From Allolobophora icterica (Eukaryota > Annelida > Clitellata > Crassiclitellata > Lumbricidae), in contig OY744611.1 of assembly GCA_963556255.1 (NCBI GenBank), forward strand, positions 7,082,736-7,146,735: a stretch of DNA of 64,000 nt, in the 5' to 3' direction. Below are positions 1-10,920 of this stretch, piece by piece. The notes below the pieces were generated by a model. It did no database searches, was not told the origin of the DNA, and saw nothing but the letters and a program-made list of their open reading frames with translations. Position 1 is the first letter of the stretch; each line of letters starts with the position of its first letter. Made by a program: the position numbers and the translations under genes.

Positions 1-654
1 GGATTTTGGGAGACCAATGAGTAATGCATTACAGTAGTCAATGCGTGAGCAGATAAAGGCATGAACCATGGAGGTGAAAGTGGAGGAAGGAACAGAACGC
101 CGGACAGCACGAAGACGCCTTAGATGATAAAAACTAGACCGAGAGAGGCTTGAGATGTGGTCGGCAAATGAAAGAGTACTGTCAAGAATGACACCCAAGT
201 CCCGAACACTTGTCGAGAAAGAGAAGAGCGGAAACCGCTTGGCGAGAGTTGCATAATCAAGCTTGAGGAGCTGCTGGCGAGTGCCAAACCAGATCAGCTG
301 AGTTTTTACAGAATTAAGAGAGAGGCGATTTGAGGACATCCAGCAGTGGAGATCGGAGGAAAGTGACTCAATAGATTGACAAAGGGCAAGTTGGTGAGCA
401 GGAGGACCATGAACCAGGGCCTGGACATCATCAGCATATAGGTGCCCCACAGCAGAGTGTTTGGCAAAGAGACGAGGAATGTCAGCGGTAAACAATATAT
501 AGAGAAGGGGACCCAGCACGGAACCTTGAGGAACCCCGAATTTGACAGGTACCCAGGAGGAGCGAGAGTCACCGAGAATGACCATCTGTGAACGGTCGGT
601 CAGGTACGACCGGAACCAACGAAGTGGAGAGCCACTAATGCCAAAGGCATTGTG
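1..654 (-). pseudogene. LINE reverse transcriptase fragment (CR1/L2-like), runs off the window edge
   Basis: Read on the minus strand from about 654 to 1, one frame encodes the palm and thumb of a non-LTR reverse transcriptase without a stop. Visible in order are a WFRSYL block, GVPQGSVLGPLL, YADD (catalytic aspartates), WFGTRQQL, SVRDLGV and a CSRIDYCNALL block, the same order as in the LINE ORFs at 11-13.7 kb and 36.5-38.2 kb. The product would copy element RNA into DNA at a nicked target. Upstream of about 654 the similarity stops abruptly, as in 5'-truncated LINE insertions. The 3' end lies outside the window. Confidence 0.85.
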
Positions 655-2877
655 ATAAGGCAATACTCATTACACGCCGCCGATGACGTTAATGAAGACG
701 ACGATGGTGGTGGTGATGATGGTGATGATGTGCCTTCACTCGGTAATCTTTGAATAAGCGTACACCAAAATTTGGTCGAAATTTTCCTTATAAGTAGCTG
801 CCTTATCTACCTTAAGCAACGTCTCTTGCGATCTGGCGGATGGTCAATAAAAATTTAAGTTCCTTTGAAAGGTTAATAAAAATCCAATTACATCCATGTA
901 TACAAACAACATTCATGATTCTGGAATTTATTTTACTTACGATTTAGGTGACAGCATCGAATATCTTGCGCTCTATTTTAGTGAAATTCGAATTGAAGTA
1001 TTTTTGTAATGAACGGCATTGAAAGAATTGAATTTCTAAGGCGATTGACCTCTAAAACACGTGAACAGGAATTTCTTCAAATATTTGTTAAACCAGAGCA
1101 TGGACGAAATAGTGAATGTCTGAATGGTTGAATGAATCACTGACTGAGTTAGTCAGAAATCAGTCTCTCGTGTCAGTAGAAGGAAAGCAGACGCACACAT
1201 ATTAAAATAAAATCATGGAGCTGTGCAACTTACTTTTTGTGAAGGAAATTCATATACATTTTCTAACTTACATGTCGAGGTTCGAAACTAAACTAGTTAT
1301 CAACTAAACCAGTTAGCAGTTGACTTCGAGTTCAGAATTCCGTGGCGTCGAGGACGAGGAACAACGACTGCAGATTAAATCCAAAGCACGTGATAGAAAA
1401 CGCAATGTCCATAATATCCCTCGATGTCACTGCATCTGTGCATTCGTCGCCAGTCGCCTCATATGTCGTATAACCTCTGGTCGGTTGATGGTCGAGCCCA
1501 GTCCAAAAGACATAGGTTGAGTGTTTACTCTGCTTAGACTAAATTCCTTATAAATGATCTGCTGTTATTGCCAACGGTCACAGTGGCTTAGCCTTAAGGT
1601 GACTTCAGCATTGTACACAATCTAGAGACGTGTTCTTGAAATGAAGCACACTTTGTCTGGATAAGAGCCAAGAATAGAGGCGGCTGCCAAAGTGTTGTGG
1701 AAAGAGCAAGGTTCTGCATAGATGCACGATGCTGATGCTGTTGACGGTGATGGTGGTGTTGATGATAATGATGTGTCTTTTAACCGTATATACTTCAAAT
1801 AATCGTCCGAAGAATACCCGAACTTTATTTGTGAGAAGAACCTCAAGAAGCATGTTATTTTCAGCTTAGTCAACACTAAACGCACTGTTTAATGTTGGCT
1901 AAGCTGAAAATAAACCAGAATATGCATGATTTAATGAATACCTGAGTGAATGAATGAATTCTTTAATTAATTAATGAGTGAACGAATGAGTGAATGAGCT
2001 GGTCGGCTTGTCAATCAGTTTTCTAGAATCTACACACCTATAAGTTAGGCCTACTAGCTGAACCTAAAAAGGAGTACAACCCGTGTATGAAACTGACAAC
2101 AGATAGTAAAGTTACATGCGGAGGTTCTATGGGGTCTTAATCAGTAATTAATCGATCGAATGAATAAACAGTTGACTTTGTTCATCGTGATCGTAATCTC
2201 GAGATTTCTACAGAGCCAATAAAGCGTAGTTGCGGGAACCACATCATTTTATGTCACGGAACTGTCTCCATTTCTCATCCATTCCTGGCCGTCGTTCCCT
2301 TCGTTCTGCTAAGCATCGTTACTTGATTGCCTCACCGATCCCAAAATTACATGGTGCAGTATAGAAGTCTCGTTTTGGTTGGTCCAACTTCCTGTTGTCG
2401 GTTGTCTAGCAACCGCGAAATAACTTTCGACGCAGTTCCTCTAACAAAGGCGTCGTATTTTTTACGACTTTTGAAAGATAGCAAAGGGGCATCTGACCGG
2501 AAATGCAAAATATATTTAATACAAAGCATCACTCAGTAGTGCTAACCCGTTGCACATTATGAGTCTATTTATTTATTTGTTCAGTCGCTTGTTTATATCA
2601 CGTGCCAACGTCACCGTAATTGGACTTCTTTCTTTTGAGTCCGAGAAGCAATGAGAAATTAACCAAACCAATAATTGAGAACAGTGGTAATATTTATTTA
2701 TAGCATAGCCTGGATTTAAAATTTTCCTGATTGCTTGAATTTCCATGAATCTGGAAAGATTTCCACCAAGGACAATTATAACTTTCTCTGATGAAAGTTT
2801 GTCTGCCTGTATTTTCATAACTTTAATTACATTACCGATTCATAATATATGAAAACCATAAAGTAAGACTGTAAGAC
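655..2877. repeat. Non-coding stretch with two copies of a diverged dispersed repeat
   Basis: No convincing gene is present. Two tandemly placed copies of a diverged repeat (about 690-1,520 and 1,560-2,330) share blocks with a third copy at 15,660-16,960. Shared features are GAT/GGT-rich tracts, an AAACCAG(A/G)(A/G)(C/T)AT block, a TTTATTTTACTTA block followed by TTCGAATTGAAGT, TGAA/TGAG low-complexity runs with GTCAGTCA-type tails, and a GCGTCGAGGA(C/T)GAGGAAC block. Short open frames here are not supported as genes. Confidence 0.55.
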
Positions 2878-3110
2878 TATCTATCTATCTATAATGAACT
2901 TCTATAGCGCCCCTTCAAGAAATCTACTCAGTGGCGCTCCCGTCCCAGGCCCGGTCAAAAAGAAAGGTCTTAAGAAGGCCATAGAAAGTACCTGAGAGGT
3001 CTCTAGGGAGAGAACGAAGGGAGAGAGGGAGGTCATTCCAAACGGTAGGACCCACCACGGAGAATGCCCTACGCTGCGCCATAGCAGTACGCGCATAGGG
3101 GATAGCAAGG
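2878..3110 (-). pseudogene. LINE 3' end: RT C-terminus plus 3' tail and (GATA)n
   Basis: On the minus strand, a frame from about 3,090 encodes an RAFSVVGPTVWNDLP block, the usual C-terminal motif of CR1/L2/Jockey-group LINE ORF2, followed by a short tail and a stop. It then runs into a GGGGCGCTATAGAAG-type 3' terminus and a GATA microsatellite (about 2,878-2,892), the kind of simple-repeat tail these LINEs carry. It is severely 5'-truncated and non-functional. Confidence 0.8.
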
Positions 3111-3497
3111 AAAATAAGCTAAACAGATAACAGAAAGGTAACACACAAACAGTCCTGGTATCTTTCACGCAAAATACGCTGATTATAATGACGTTCCTCT
3201 ACACACAGTTTCAAAACACATTGTTACTAATGTGTATGCCCTGTTCTTGCACATTAATGTGGAAGATGAAAGATAAAATCACCGTATAGCCCAGTAGCAA
3301 AGACGATAGACTAAATCAATTATTATAGCCACCGTTCCATCCAAAATTACAGGGTCTGCTTGAAGCCATTCCTTGGATTGCATGAGCATCATGGAGAATT
3401 AATATTCAGCTGATCATGAAACACATATAGGCCACGGGTTCTCCAAACTCTATTCGATAGAACAGAACACAAATTATGAACGACTTCAATTAATTTT

Positions 3498-3733
3498 ATT
3501 TATTTATTTATTTATTCCGGATATTTCTATAGCGCCTCTCGTAGTCAACTACTACTCAGAGGCGCTCCCGACTACAGCATTTGATACTGTGCCGGAATTT
3601 TCACGCCGAAGCGCCACGAGCAATTGCGAGTGAAGGACTTGCCCAAGGTCCGTACACAGCGGCTAGAGTGGGATTCGAACCTGCAACCCTTCGGTCACAA
3701 GGCGCCGAACTTACCACTGAGCCACCACGCCCC
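3498..3733 (-). repeat. tRNA-derived SINE with LINE-like tail
   Basis: Read on the minus strand, the element begins with a tRNA-like head. It contains a box A (GTGGCTCAGTGGTAAG) and a box B (GGTTCGAATCC) at tRNA-like spacing, as needed for RNA polymerase III transcription. The body then ends in GGGAGCGCCTCTGA, a short loop, AGAGGCGCTATAGAAATATC and an (AATA)n tail. That terminal stem-loop matches the 3' ends of the LINEs at 13.8 and 38.2 kb, implying mobilisation by that LINE machinery. No matching ORF; not a functional tRNA gene. Confidence 0.85.
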
Positions 3734-3762
3734 ACAATATCAATATCAATATCAATATCAAT
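3734..3762. repeat. (CAATAT)n microsatellite
   Basis: Four to five copies of a CAATAT hexamer directly abut the 5' end of the SINE. Confidence 0.9.
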
Positions 3763-4878
3763 TAATGGGACAAATTCTCATAGAATATGTATTTAGACAT
3801 TTGCATATATGGCTTATATTAGGCACAGGAGGCAAAATCTAATTTATTTTGTGTCGCTAATATTTTATCGATAGACGGAAGCCAATGCAGCGAGCTTAAT
3901 GCGTAGGCTTACGTTCATATATTATAATGAATCTTTGGTGTCGCTGGGATCGATCTCTAGACACTAGACAACATCTCTGATACGACGAAGCGTTCGTGAA
4001 TAAGCTGGAACTCTACGCTTAGCTTTAGAAATGTGGAGTTTACTATTACGATTGACCCAGTAGGTAATATTATACCGATGGCTGCACAGGTCAAATCAAT
4101 CGTCACTGGTATGGATTGCTATCGATAGCGAATTAACTGATCAGATAAGTTGTCAGTTATCATATTCAGCATTGAGTATGAACCAACTTTCACTTTTTAT
4201 CGTGTCACAAGAATCGAATTTTTATCAGGCAAGTGGTCTCTAAGCATTCTTCTTAAAACCACACCGAGACCTTCTGTCATTTACGTGCACAGAAATGATT
4301 AACTAACTAAAGTGGTCCAGATGACTGCCTAGTGTTTCGTTTCTGACCAATATTATTAATCTGTCACATGCTGATTTGCAAGATAATAAATATTTGTTTT
4401 CCCGGAATTCTAATGTGGCCTACTCTGCATATTTTTCTCTTTTGCCGTTGTTTTTGTAGTTGTATATTTGGACGTTGCTCGGACTATAATTGTTATAAAA
4501 GCCTCGTGCTTTGCTAATTGACTCGTCCACTGAGGTGGGTTTCAGGTCGCGTCCATCCCAAGTGAGGAATTCCCAGCAGAGTCATTGCTTTGGTGCTGAT
4601 CGTTCAACTACAGAAACGATACGCGCTTATTTGGGCGGCTGCTGAGAAATGTTGCCCTTAACAGACTCGTGGTTAGGAATGGCCGGAATAGTCCCCTGCA
4701 GAACTGCCTCAATTCGCCGCAATTGCCGCCGCTAAATCCTCAAGTTGAAACCAGTCGATAAGCTGCCCACTGCTAGTAACTTTGGTCACTTAAATTTTGC
4801 GTATTGTTTAATCACGGTTTCCGAGTTTCGATTTGACGAAGGCATCAGCAGCAGGACAGGAGAAACACTTGGTTACGA
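3763..4878. other. No gene seen
   Basis: AT-rich sequence without a supportable ORF. A block near 3,985-4,030 (GCGTTCGTGAATAAGCTG, then a TTAGCTTTAGAA block) resembles the terminal block of the L2-like 3' ends at 18.0, 27.9 and 36.2 kb, so an old LINE 3' fragment is likely. Confidence 0.5.
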
Positions 4879-5194
4879 GGTCCAAGCAGGGCCGGCGCCA
4901 GAGTATTTGACGCCCTAGGCGAACCTGTCGCACTGCGCCCCTGGCAAGTGCGATAATAGGCCTAAAGCCGCCTAATTAATATTAAATTGATCAAGTTAAT
5001 ATAACCTTCACACAGGAATGCAGCCGAATGCTGCATCTTTAATTTAGTATCGTCGTTCATTGTAATCATCTAAGAATCATTAGGCTATTACTTCTAAATA
5101 AAACGATCACGGAATCAACTTTCGATACTATACTTTCTTATTTTAACAGATTCACAGCGTAACGTTTAAGGTTTAAGTAAAAGGCATTAGTAAT

Positions 5195-5595
5195 CAGGGG
5201 CGTAGCCAGACTTCAATTCAAGAGGAGGCAAACTTTGATGCAGTGGCGGCGATCTTGTTTGAGAGGTGAAGGGGACATTTTTCAGCGTCCGAAGGGCGGT
5301 CGAAAAAACCTCTGAGAATTTCAGAATTTCGCTCTGAGAATTTCAGAATTTCGGCATGTTTTCTTAAATTTATGTTACGAAAAAGTTGATGACCTTTTTT
5401 TAGTCATTAATACATTCGATGACTTGATGACTTTTTCTCGGGGCTAAACACACAAGAGGAGGCAACATCCATGGGGTTTACACCCTAATCGGGTGTATTT
5501 GAGGATGCAGGGCTATAACCAAAGGAAAATTTTAAAATCTACAAAACCAAGAGGAGGCAAATGCCTCCTCTTGCCTCAATGTAGCTACGCCTATT
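5195..5595. mobile_element. Nested hAT-like MITE, 401 bp
   Basis: Starts CAGGGGCGTAGCC and ends in the imperfect inverse GTAGCTACGCC plus a few bases. Both sides carry the 8-bp direct repeat TTAGTAAT (5,187-5,194 and 5,596-5,603), which fits the hAT target preference nTnnnnAn. It sits inside the 4,887-6,388 element and so inserted later. A second right-hand terminus of the same family (ATGGCTACGCCCCTG) at about 6,243-6,257 lacks a matching duplication and is probably a remnant. Confidence 0.85.
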
Positions 5596-5856
5596 TTAGT
5601 AATGTTTCAGGAAATGAAGCAGATTACGTATATACTACTTAAAAAATTATAGCAACAAGAACTGCTGCTCTAAATTTAGAAGTTCCTTACCATCAGTTGA
5701 GTCTTAATTTCTTTTTTCAAGAGAGTTTTGAATACTGCAATCGTGTGTAGAGTCACTGTAGGCAATGTAGAGTGTACAGGCCCCACAAGGCTTGTAGAGA
5801 GACATTGAGAGAGGCAGACTGCGACAGAGACAGAGCGAGAGAAAACGAGAGAAAAC

Positions 5857-5860
<4 letters not shown>

Positions 5861-5937
<77 letters not shown>

Positions 5938-5951
5938 ACACACACACACAC
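5861..5951. repeat. (GA)n followed by (CA)n microsatellite
   Basis: About 75 bases of GA dinucleotide run directly into a CA run of about 17 bases. Apparent Arg/Glu- or Ser/Leu-repeat proteins across it are translation artefacts. Confidence 0.97.
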
Positions 5952-6396
5952 GAACAAGGCAGATACTATTTCATGCATATATACCACACAATACGTGTGT
6001 TATCAGCTTTAATATCATATATCATGATTCATGCGTCATCAATCATCATACAGACTGTAGATCAGACTGCAGAGAGGCCGAGACATAACCGCAGTACGCG
6101 GGCTTTTTGAACACCGTAGGCAGCGGCTAAATATATCATGAGTTGGAACAGTTAATCAAATTTAAAATTTGCGCGCTTGGAGAAAAGTGAAAGACTATAG
6201 GGCCCTAATGCAGAATGTGACAGGAGGTGCGTACGCACCTTAAGCGCCTTGCATGGCTACGCCCCTGGACTGGCGAAACGGCGGCAATGGTTTAAAAAAT
6301 ATTTCTTTGTGTATAGCTTCTCTGCCGCCCCCAGAAATGTGCCGCCCTAGGCGGCCGCCTAGTTCGCCTAGTGGTTAAACCGGCCCTGGGTCCAAG

Positions 6397-7985
6397 TCAC
6401 AGTGCAACAGTCTAACAATCAGTCGATATCAGATCACCAGTTCTTTGCTTACTACATGACCGACTGGTGTCTGTAACTTTGCATGCCGTCACGCAATGGT
6501 TTTCATCGGTACAGGCAAACCTAGCGTTGAAAATACATTGGTTTCAACGTCTACGGCCAGTCGACTAAGTCGTTAAGTCAGTCGCTAACTCAATAAGTCA
6601 GTCGGCAATTCTTTAGCGACAGAATTCAAGGACTAATGCGAATGTTTTACAAACTGATCATCTAGTATCTAGACCAGTAAACACTGGTGATAGGCCTACT
6701 ATGAAAGCATAAAACTTACAGAGACCTGGTCACTTAATGTAATGCAAGATCTGTTCAACTGTGTCAAGTGATATGTCTGTAGGTTTCAGGTAACGTATGC
6801 ACAAGTTTTAACTCAGCAAAACTTCGATGATTTTTTGTTTTGTTTCTTATACAGAGTGCATGCATATAATTCCACAGATGCTTTCAATGTATATGTAAAT
6901 TTTAGATGCTTACCTTAATCCAAAACAAGTTAATAATCTCCACGATAGACTTAATATCCGGATGCTCTGCGCTTTCGCTTTGCGATCTATTTATAGCGAA
7001 TCGTACACGTAGCCTAAGAGTCTTGCGCAGAAATTTTACACTGGGATTTAAAAAAGGAAATAATAGTTCGGGTCGTCGCAGTGTTTGCACACGGCCCTCT
7101 CTTGCACACGGCTCTCTGCTGCAGAATACGTCTGCTGCTAACGGCATAATTTGTCTGCGGCCCAGTTTGCATGCTTGTTTATAGTAATAGAGCACAGACA
7201 TTGGACTCTCGCTCGTAAACTATGGTATGTATAATGTGAACTTCGACAGTAGACCTACTGCACGCTGAATATAATCGCGAGTGCAGTCACTCTAACATTC
7301 GCTGTTAAAAGTAATCTTCGAAAAATCAGAGAACAACGTGGACAGAACCATTATAAATAAGCCTATCATACGTCTGGTGGAAAGCGCAGTCAGTGTTGCT
7401 TATAAATATACTGTATAGGCTTTATAGCCAGTAAGAGTAATATTGTGAGAATGAGAAAACTGTGTTGCAGTATAAATGTTACACCAGATTGAATATACGT
7501 GCATGCACAGCACAAGAGAGCTTCTCTACTTACCACTCCACAGGCAGGCTTTCAATTCCTAATTAATGCTTCATACCTTCAATAATTCCTACTCTAATCC
7601 ATCGAACCTTCGCCTACAAAGCTTTCTTGTTCTCAAACAAACCCGCCTAAGCATCTCCTCTGCCTCCTCTCTTTGGCGTCTCTCTGGTAACAGGCCTAAG
7701 TTCTTCACTTGTCATCTTTGAGACGACGCAGATGATGATGTTGATGACAAAGACGAGAGCGATCATAATGACGATGAGCGCATAGAAATGCGATTGAATG
7801 AACAAGATCCTTCTTCGGCTTACCTCACAAAATAATATTTATGTATTAATTAAAACTGACAAGTAAGCAGTAAGGTTGCACGATATAGTATAACATGAGT
7901 CGAATTTAAAGACAGCCATGCAAGGGGCCTATCTGTACTACCGCTCATTTCACAGTCACCACTAGGGAATGTTAGGCTGAGTTAA
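6397..7985. other. No gene seen
   Basis: Unique-looking AT-rich sequence with short GTCAGTC-type low-complexity runs (6,570-6,600) and a short GATGATGATG run near 7,730. The short open frames near 6,900-7,200 overlap on both strands and show no recognisable domain. Confidence 0.5.
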
Positions 7986-7989
7986 TCTT

Positions 7990-8075
7990 ATGGGGCTAGC
8001 GGCTATCGAATCCGCGTCCTTCTGATCTTCATGCCAGCGTGTTACCATTCAACCATCTCCCCGCCCCTCATTAAT
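7990..8075 (-). repeat. Possible tRNA-like SINE head
   Basis: On the minus strand, GGTTGAATGGTAACACGC resembles a degenerate tRNA box A, and GGATTCGATAGCC about 40 bases on resembles box B. A clean cloverleaf with a 3' acceptor stem is not visible, so an old tRNA-derived SINE or tRNA relic is likelier than a functional tRNA. Confidence 0.4.
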
Positions 8076-8116
8076 TCTAACTTTTTTAAACTTGCGCCAC
8101 TTTAAATGCCTTACCG

Positions 8117-8436
8117 CAGCGGTTCTCAACCTTTTGAGACTCGAGGACCACTTATAATTTTGTGTCTCAGCCGCGGACCACCACTAAACATTGTGCCAAA
8201 AACAAATTAATACAAAAGAAATTGTTGGCATTAATCCGTGCATTATTAGTTTCATGCTGCCATCTAGTCGATTCTAGCGATTGAAATAAAACAAAAAATA
8301 AAAAAAATTAAAAAAATTTGTCTGTTTGCATGTTTTTAATTGTAAATAAATATAAATTGTAGGCGTTGCTTGCGGACCACCAGGCAGAAGGCCGCGGACC
8401 ACCAGTGGTCCGCGGACCACAGGTTGAGAACCGTTG
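8117..8436. mobile_element. hAT MITE, 320 bp
   Basis: Begins CAGCGGTTCTCAACCT and ends AGGTTGAGAACCGTTG, a 16-bp near-perfect terminal inverted repeat typical of the Charlie-like hAT group. The identical 8-bp duplication CCTTACCG flanks it (8,109-8,116 and 8,437-8,444). The same family recurs at 30,299-30,974. GGACCAC-rich blocks form additional internal inverted repeats. No ORF. Confidence 0.93.
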
Positions 8437-8444
8437 CCTTACCG

Positions 8445-9488
8445 TAGCTTATCTGACTTTACCTTATTTCAACTTTTACATAAATACACCTTGATCGGAA
8501 AGCACAGTAGGCCTACACGCCTACTAACTTTTATGATTTAACGTAATTGAAATGAATTAGATTTTAATTCATAACTCAAACTCAAAGGGTTAGGTCATGA
8601 CTTCAGAGTCAGTTCACGACATAGGCCTAGTTTCATGGTTAGTTTGTGATGCAACCGCGATGTATGAGACGATTTCTAGGCCAGTTCACGACTTCGCTAC
8701 ATGTCAAAAACAACAAAAATAATCAGACCAGTTCATGCAGGATATCGTTTAAGATAAGTTGATATCAGAGTCAGGTAATAGGATGACTTGTTTTGGTCAG
8801 TTCATAACAAATAGGCCGGTTCACGATAAGTTCCAGGATCAATTAAAATCAGGATCAGGTAATGATATCACTTTATGTAGGCACGACCTTCCAGCTTTTG
8901 ACCTGGCACCGGAACGGATCACACAACCTGACTCTAGAGGATTTGACTTGATATAGCGCCGATTTTTAATCTGATATCCCTGACGCGGCTTTTTGTAGCG
9001 CTAAGTTATGTACTGTTACGTTTGCTTTACAGCACCATGCTGCTTCATTGGGTGTTTCCAAATATTTCACCACATGATAGCGAAATATAGTCTGTGAACT
9101 GAGTTTTGTGTACAGTCTTGCAGTGCGAGATATTAGCGTATATATTTAGTGCGCTTACTTTAGTTTCACGTGTATATGTATATATGATAGATGCATAACG
9201 TTTAGTTGTACGGTCTTAGCGAAGGCCGCGGCTGGTTGATCTCGATAGGCAGCCGCGCGCTATATGTATATAATTAGATTTCGCTTAGGCGCACAGAAGA
9301 CAGGTGTGTCAAGAGGCGCGAAGAATTATGCTGACTGGAGAAGTTTGAATTCGTGTGTTCTCTGTAGTAGTGTTGCTGACTAGTTGAGTTGTAATTGAAT
9401 TGAGTTCTGTTTCTTTAAAAGAAAAGATATTAAACTGTGTTGGTGATTAATTCAGGTTAGGCTACACAGTAGAGATAAAGCTACTTAT
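8445..9488. other. No gene seen
   Basis: No supportable coding region. Repeated AGTTCACGA/CAGTTCATG motifs at 8,610-8,830 give a weak short-period periodicity. The rest is AT-rich with TATATG runs. Confidence 0.5.
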
Positions 9489-10877
9489 GGGTCATTATCC
9501 GAAAAGTGCAGAATTGATGTCCCATGCTGGTTTTTTAGTTTTTTCGATAATTTCTTCAAATTTTTTTTGCCTATCCTTCAAAGAATGAGCAGATTAACAT
9601 TTCCCATACTTGTTGTAGCTGCTGGATTTTGGAAATTTTGAAATAAATTACTAAATGTATTCAAAATATCATTACCATCCACTGTCCGAGACGGTGTACA
9701 ATGCATTAAATTCAACTTTTACGCTAATTTATTCCATTACAACCTGTAACAAAGGTATATTATTTTGATTAATTAGTAGCTAGCATATGCAATAATGAAA
9801 CATTTAGACTCATATTCGTAATATTATTTTCTTTAGAGCCTTTTTATACTTGTCAATAGAAATAAGCATCATAGCCATCTCAATTTTTGGGAAGCCTATA
9901 ACTTTTAGAGAACGTGCTTACTTACTAAAGAAAAACATCAGGAACAAGATGTTGTCAACTATTAATGGAATCACACAGATTTATGTTGAAATTCATAATG
10001 TTTTATTTTTAATTTAAGTTTGTGTGTTCCAAATTACAAACAAAGTAAATTTCTGTTTCATTACCATCTCGTGTTGTATTTCCTGGTTTAGGTAGATTAT
10101 AACATTGATAACTTATTTTATTTGTCGCTTTTGTTGAACTGATTGAAATTACTTATCTGATGGAGTAATTCACGTGAAAATGTTTGACGGCTGTTTTAAA
10201 TTTCATCATTATGTCATTACCATCCGCGGTTGTTTTTCATCATTACCATCCGAATATATCAGATTTTTGCTATTTTCTCATGGCAGTCGCGTCTTGTCAC
10301 GGATGGTAATGACGCATTGCTCAGAGCAAATTACGTGTATTTTTTTTGAATTATTTGATATAAAAATAAATTGCAAGTAATTAGAATTTACTCGCAACTT
10401 TTAAAATGTTGTCCAACTTGTATCTATGCATATAACATGCAGTTATAGCAAATGCTTCACAGATTTTTTTCTGCAGCTTAAAATAATATTTCTTTTTTTA
10501 AATAATTTCGAAAAATGCCTTAATTTCTTGACACCAGACTAATATATTATGTGAAGGAAAGGCCTGTTGTATTCCTACTTAATGCTGGTATCATCTACTT
10601 TTAGGAAATTGCCATTTTATAAGTACCAGAGGAATATTTCAGGTCCCTGTGATGAAATATGATTACACAAAAAGGCCGGATTGTAATGAAAAAAAGGAAT
10701 TTTGACTTTATAAATTCTAAAAAAAATTAACTTATGATTAAAAATATAGTGGATTTCTTTCAAATTAGTTAAATTTAACTATGTACGTGACTTAAAAAAA
10801 CACTTGCAACCAATTTTGGGGAAAAAATTTTTTTTGTTTTTCGGAGACGAAATTTGTAACATTTCGGATAATGACCC
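9489..10877. mobile_element. 1.39-kb element with 16-bp perfect terminal inverted repeats, family unknown
   Basis: GGGTCATTATCCGAAA at 9,489-9,504 is matched exactly, inverted, by TTTCGGATAATGACCC at 10,862-10,877. TTAT lies outside both ends and could be a 4-bp target duplication. The interior is very AT-rich and carries scattered TCATTACCATC motifs in both orientations (about 9,670, 10,062, 10,213, 10,240 and inverted near 10,300), resembling subterminal binding sites of a transposase. No transposase is encoded. Confidence 0.7.
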
Positions 10878-10920
10878 TTATACGTAGATTTAGTGTCAAA
10901 CGGTGAACATTAAATAGGCG

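Larger units (their letters stand above)
4887..6388. mobile_element. Non-autonomous hAT-type DNA transposon, 1,502 bp
   Basis: The element starts CAGGGCCGG and ends CCGGCCCTG, a short terminal inverted repeat of hAT type. It is flanked on both sides by the identical 8-bp direct repeat GGTCCAAG (4,879-4,886 and 6,389-6,396), the target-site duplication length of hAT transposases. A second inner symmetry (GCCCTAGGCG blocks near both ends) supports the boundaries. It has no transposase ORF and contains a nested element (5,195-5,595) and a GA/CA microsatellite. Confidence 0.9.

Noticed and set aside
3660..3733. Functional tRNA gene
   Set aside because: Box A and box B are present, but the acceptor stem does not close and the sequence continues into a SINE body and tail.
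5676..6110. Arg/Glu- and Ser/Leu-repeat ORFs on both strands
   Set aside because: They are translations of a GA/CA microsatellite.
5195..6257. A 1,063-bp element using the better-matching right terminus at about 6,243-6,257
   Set aside because: That end has no matching octamer, whereas the 5,595 end shows an exact TTAGTAAT duplication.
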